Below are positions 18,321 through 21,771 of a stretch of 21,771 bases of DNA, one piece after another (position 1 is the first letter of the stretch; each line of letters begins with the position of its first letter). The stretch covers positions 1-21,771 of the forward strand of contig JBIIDT010000052.1 of assembly GCA_044238145.1 (NCBI GenBank). The letters run 5' to 3'. The notes under the pieces were generated by a model. The model saw only the letters and a list, made by a program, of their open reading frames with translations, was not told the origin of the DNA and searched no databases. Source of the stretch: QWPN01 sp044238145 (GTDB lineage Bacteria; Planctomycetota; Planctomycetia; Pirellulales; UBA1268). Made by a program: the position numbers and the translations under genes.

Positions 18321-19985
18321 TCAGCCGATGGCGGCCACCACGTTCGTCAGATACTGCTCGAGCGCGGGATGGAGACCGCCCGCCTCGATCGCCGCGGCGA
18401 CCTGCAGCCTGAGCGTCTCCACGCACTCGGACTGCGTGGCGTCGCTGGGCAGGTCGATGATCGCGTCGAGCGATACGGTCGAATCGCCGTTCAGATGCCG
18501 CAGCAAGCGGGCGATCGACTCGAGCCGCCGATCGCCGGTCCGTGCGACCGCCTCGTCGAGGAGCGTGTCGGCGGCCGTGGCATGCACCGCCAGCCGCCGC
18601 TGGACCGCCGCCGCCGTCGCCACGCGGAAGCCCGGTTCCTGCTTGAGCGTCTCGAACCGCGGTGCATCGATCACGAGCATCTCGACGCGGTTCGGAACCC
18701 GCGAGAGCACCGTCGCGACGGCCGGCCGGTTCCGCCACATGCCGATCTCGCCGAGCACGGTCGGCGGCGTGAGTTCGGCGATCAGCCGCGGCTCGCCGGA
18801 GGATTCCGCGGCCTGCTGCACGATCAGCGGCGCCGTCGTGGAGAGCACCACGTACATCTCGCCCGGCGTCTCCCCCTCCCGGATCAGGGCCTCGCCGGCG
18901 GCGAGGTCGACCGTCCGCCGTTCGAGCGGCGCGGACGAGTTCAGGCCGGCGTCGAGCGCATGCAGCAGGATGGATCCGATCACCCGGTCGGTGGTCAAGA
19001 CGGTGCCGGCGGCCAGATAGGCCCGGTGCAGATCGGCCACGTCGGGCCTTCGCCAGACCGCGGCGCGGTCGTCAGCCCGCGACTGGAAGCCAACCTCGGG
19101 CTTGACGCCGCGGAGCCGAGCCCGCCACTCGTCGCGCTGCGTCTCGAGTTCGCGGTCCGGCTCCTCGGGAAAGAGAAACGCCGCCGTCTCCGGATCCATG
19201 TGGCGGCGCACGTGGCCGCGGACCGTTTCGTCGGCCATCGCCGCGGTGAGCGGAGCGATCCGCCGAGCGATCTCCTGGGCCATCCGCCGCACCCGCGGCG
19301 CGGGCGGCCGGGCCGCCAGATGGCGATCGAACGCGTCCCGGAACCGCTCGTGGGCGGCGAGGTCACGGGGGATGCGGGTCAGTCCGGTGAACCCGGCCAA
19401 CTGATAGAGGAGCGTGTGGAAATGCGTCCCGACCTCGCGGCCGCGGGGGCTGTGGGGCGGCAGGCCGCACACGGCGAAGCCCCGGCGGATCGACTCGATG
19501 AACGAAGTCGCCACGTAGGCGTAGTCGGCCTCATAGCCTTCGAGCACCCGCACGCCGTCGCCATGCGGAACCACCACCCCGGCCACGTGGTGCCGGAGGT
19601 TGACCAACTGGATGAGCTCGCGGAACGCCGCCGACGTCACCGGCAGCACGAAGCCGCCGCGGAAGAAGTCGCCGGTGCCGAAGATGCGGTTGCCCGCCCG
19701 CAGGTGCCCCTCGTTACGGTAGGACGTGGTGACGATCGACCGCACCAGCAGCGACCGATAGATGCCACCCCAGGCATAGCCGACCGAGTCGCGGCCGAAC
19801 GCGCCGCGATGCACCCACAGGTTGCGGAGGGTGCAAAACTGGCGAGCCATGGCTGCGATCGCGCCGCGCCGAGCCTGGGCCCAGTCTTGGTCCGTCAGTT
19901 GCGGCAGGGGAATGATGTCTTCGGGGGGGAGGAAGTCGTCGAGCGTGCCCCGCGGAGCACCATGCGACGGGAGTGGTCGTGTCAT
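18321..19985 (-). CDS. MpaB/Lcp-like (DUF2236) oxygenase domain fused to CNB fold, copy A
   Basis: This protein has 554 residues. The N-terminal about 330 residues resemble the MpaB / latex-clearing-protein oxygenase family (DUF2236, haem b proteins): LVNLRHHVAGVV (about 127-138), then YEADYAYVATSFIESIRRG (about 151-169), then IPRDLAAHERFRDAF. The match is by pattern and moderate. Residues about 357-441 are a cyclic-nucleotide-binding beta-barrel (AAGEALIREGETPGEMYVVLS). Its cassette GEIGMWRNRPAVATV carries the Glu, but Ala stands where the phosphate-binding Arg is normally found. About 110 helical residues of unknown kind end the protein; there is no HTH. ATG 19985 is chosen (CAGGG upstream) over a TTG at 20012. 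It starts 46 nt after the stop of the paralogue, so the two are probably one operon. The substrate and ligand are unknown. Confidence 0.65.
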   Translation of the reverse strand: MTRPLPSHGAPRGTLDDFLPPEDIIPLPQLTDQDWAQARRGAIAAMARQFCTLRNLWVHRGAFGRDSVGYAWGGIYRSLLVRSIVTTSYRNEGHLRAGNRIFGTGDFFRGGFVLPVTSAAFRELIQLVNLRHHVAGVVVPHGDGVRVLEGYEADYAYVATSFIESIRRGFAVCGLPPHSPRGREVGTHFHTLLYQLAGFTGLTRIPRDLAAHERFRDAFDRHLAARPPAPRVRRMAQEIARRIAPLTAAMADETVRGHVRRHMDPETAAFLFPEEPDRELETQRDEWRARLRGVKPEVGFQSRADDRAAVWRRPDVADLHRAYLAAGTVLTTDRVIGSILLHALDAGLNSSAPLERRTVDLAAGEALIREGETPGEMYVVLSTTAPLIVQQAAESSGEPRLIAELTPPTVLGEIGMWRNRPAVATVLSRVPNRVEMLVIDAPRFETLKQEPGFRVATAAAVQRRLAVHATAADTLLDEAVARTGDRRLESIARLLRHLNGDSTVSLDAIIDLPSDATQSECVETLRLQVAAAIEAGGLHPALEQYLTNVVAAIG

Positions 19986-20031
19986 CGCGTACCCTGCAGG
20001 ACCCGGAAACAACCTGAAGCCAATGCCTGTG

Positions 20032-21756
20032 TCAGCCGACCACTTCGACGACGTTTTCCAGCGACCGCCGGACGTCGTCGGGCAGCCGGCCCTGCGTCAC
20101 GAGCGTGTGTGCCTGCTCGCGCAGTGCGTCGAGGCACTCCGCCGGTGTGGCATCCTCGGGCAAACCGATCACCGCGTCGAGCGGAGCATGGGAGTCGCCC
20201 TCCATGAAGGCGAGCAGCTGGGCGACCGAGCGCAGCCGGTCGTCGCGCGTCGTGCGGGCGTGCTCGCCGAGCGTGGTGGCGAGCGCCCGGCTGTTGAGCG
20301 TGAGCCGCCGCTGCACGGAGGCGGCCGTGGCGGCCCGGAACCCGGAGTCCGTCTTGAGCCCGTCGAACTGCCTGGCGTCGATCGAGATCACCCGCAGCGT
20401 CGCCGGCCGGCGGCAGAGGACGGTGGCCACGGCCGGCCGCTGCCGCCACATGCCGATCTCGCCGAGGACGTTGGGTGCCGCGAGTTGCACGACCTCCCGC
20501 GGCTCCTGTCCGGGCTCCGAAGACCGCATCACGACGAGCGGCTCGCTCGACTCGAGCACGATCAGCATCCGCTGCACCTGCTGCCCCTGGGTGATGAGCG
20601 GCTCACCGGCGGCCAGGGTCACCGTCTGCGGCACCATCGTCCGCAGGGGATCGTCCGGCTCGTCGATCGCATGCAGGAGGACCGCGCCGATGAGCCGCGC
20701 TTCCGGTCCTTCCGGGTCGGCGGCCTCGTAGGCCCTCCACATCGCCGCGAGGTCCTCGCGGGCCCAGAGTTCGCGGCGGACGGCGGCGCGGGTGCTGTGA
20801 AAACCCTTGCGTCCCGAGCGCCGCCGGCGTTCCTTCCACTCGGCAAACCACGGCGCGACCTCGGCGAGCGTCTTCGCCGGATCGGGGAAGAGCCAGTCAC
20901 GCGACACGGGATCGACATGCCGCTCGAGGTGCTCCTCCATGCCGATGCCCGTCATCGCCGCCGTGACCGGCAGGATCCGCTTGGCGATCTCCTCGGCCAT
21001 GTGGCGAACGCGGCGCGACGGCGGATCGGCCGCGAAGGCCGCCTCGAACGACGCGGAGAACCGGTCGTGGGCGTCGAGGTCCCGCGGCACCCGCGTGAGC
21101 CCCACGGCTCCGGCGGAGTGGTACATGAGCGTGCACATCTCCGCCGCCACCCGCCTGCCGGCCCGGCTGTTCCGCGGCACGCCGCAGGCCTCGAGCCCGC
21201 GGCGCAGGTTTTCGATGAAGGCCGTCGCGATCGAGGCGTATTCGGCCTCGTAGCCATCGATCACGCGGACGGCCATCCGGCTCCCGGGGGGCAGCCAGGC
21301 CGAGCAATCGCGGGGCAGGTCGGCCGCCGGTCGCGGCGTGACGACGCCGGCGACGTGGTGCCTGAGGTTCACGATCCGCATGACGTCCTGGAGGTCGGGC
21401 GACTCGCGGCCGTGCTTGAAGATCCCGGCGAACTCGCCGGTGCCGACGATCCGTTCACCCGCCCGGAAGTGGCCCTCGTTGCGGAAACTCGTCACGGCCA
21501 CCGGCCCGACCCGCAGCGTCCGGTAGAGGGCCGCCCAGCCGTAGCCGAGGATGTCGTAGAGAAACCGGCCGCGGTAGGCCCGCAGGTTTCGGGGCGTGCA
21601 AAAGTGCCACAGGATCCGCCGGACGGCCGACGTCCGCAGCCGCCTCCACTCCTGCGGCGAAATAGCGGGCAGTGGGACGATGTCGGTGGCGGGGAGGTGA
21701 TCTTCGAGCGTGCCGCGCCGGCGCTGTGACGGGCCTGAGCCCTGAACATCGGCCAT
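20032..21756 (-). CDS. MpaB/Lcp-like (DUF2236) oxygenase domain fused to CNB fold, copy B
   Basis: This protein has 574 residues and is a full-length paralogue of the downstream gene, alike along its entire length: GTLEDHLPATDIVPLP against GTLDDFLPPEDIIPLP near the start, IVNLRHHVAGVV (128-139), YEAEYASIATAFIENLRRG, VPRDLDAHDRF, then the CNB barrel (about 377-460). Its cassette GEIGMWRQRPAVATV lacks the same arginine as copy A. Compared with A it has an insert after the RHH block (about 141-162), and its C-terminal segment is similar but diverged. Position 170-180 reads SIATAFIEN where I recall bacterial DUF2236 proteins having a WVHxT-like block, so the histidine there is absent in both copies. 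It is the upstream gene of the pair; its promoter lies beyond the window edge (only 15 bp remain). The function is inferred only from folds. Confidence 0.65.
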   Translation of the reverse strand: MADVQGSGPSQRRRGTLEDHLPATDIVPLPAISPQEWRRLRTSAVRRILWHFCTPRNLRAYRGRFLYDILGYGWAALYRTLRVGPVAVTSFRNEGHFRAGERIVGTGEFAGIFKHGRESPDLQDVMRIVNLRHHVAGVVTPRPAADLPRDCSAWLPPGSRMAVRVIDGYEAEYASIATAFIENLRRGLEACGVPRNSRAGRRVAAEMCTLMYHSAGAVGLTRVPRDLDAHDRFSASFEAAFAADPPSRRVRHMAEEIAKRILPVTAAMTGIGMEEHLERHVDPVSRDWLFPDPAKTLAEVAPWFAEWKERRRRSGRKGFHSTRAAVRRELWAREDLAAMWRAYEAADPEGPEARLIGAVLLHAIDEPDDPLRTMVPQTVTLAAGEPLITQGQQVQRMLIVLESSEPLVVMRSSEPGQEPREVVQLAAPNVLGEIGMWRQRPAVATVLCRRPATLRVISIDARQFDGLKTDSGFRAATAASVQRRLTLNSRALATTLGEHARTTRDDRLRSVAQLLAFMEGDSHAPLDAVIGLPEDATPAECLDALREQAHTLVTQGRLPDDVRRSLENVVEVVG

Positions 21757-21771
21757 CCTGTGAGCACCCTT

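Overview
The window is GC-rich, dense with genes, and looks like part of a Planctomycetes chromosome (probably a Pirellulales-type lineage). I infer this from the gene content: a MoxR ATPase / DUF58 / BatA-like / VWA gene cluster beside a DUF4159 protein with a terpene-cyclase-like barrel, a LexA with a long basic N-terminal tail, and weak or absent Shine-Dalgarno sites at several starts. There are no rRNA or tRNA genes, no CRISPR array and no transposase gene. All calls come from reading the sequence and from memory of the families; no database search was run.

Layout. Positions 1-310 carry no gene but are packed with perfect small hairpins. A 47-bp hairpin-bearing unit occurs twice (1-47 and 110-156). 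It is followed by an inverted pair of REP-like elements (173-197 and 216-240): each is the tetranucleotide GTAG plus a 9-bp stem with loop GGC, and every difference between the two is a compensated base-pair change. Then come sppA (minus, 311-2188) and lexA (plus, 2360-3088, with a good sigma70-type promoter). A minus-strand two-component pair follows, a membrane histidine kinase (4540-6102) and an NtrC-type sigma54 activator (3095-4519). The gap at 6103-6388 contains a 140-bp element bounded by 20-bp near-perfect inverted repeats and filled with small hairpins.

Positions 6389-12963 hold a four-gene minus-strand operon in the order MoxR AAA+ ATPase, DUF58, BatA-like membrane protein, VWA membrane protein. 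The last two junctions are 2-nt and overlapping; a perfect palindrome lies between the MoxR and DUF58 genes. A TTGCCG-17-GATACT promoter sits just upstream of the MoxR gene. The divergent neighbour (13096-15537) is a secreted protein with a prenyltransferase/squalene-cyclase-like barrel and what looks like a duplicated DUF4159 module. In related genomes these families travel together, which suggests one envelope-associated chaperone/VWA system.

Positions 15570-16997 (minus) encode a two-HKD phospholipase D-like protein, divergent from a TetA-like MFS exporter (17043-18278, plus). The right end holds two tandem minus-strand paralogues (20032-21756, then 18321-19985). Each pairs an N-terminal domain resembling the MpaB/latex-clearing-protein (DUF2236) oxygenases with a C-terminal cyclic-nucleotide-binding fold. 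In both, the arginine of the phosphate-binding cassette is replaced by alanine in an otherwise conserved block. The observations I rate most worth following are the REP-like covarying pair with its hairpin array, and the paired oxygenase-CNB fusion proteins.
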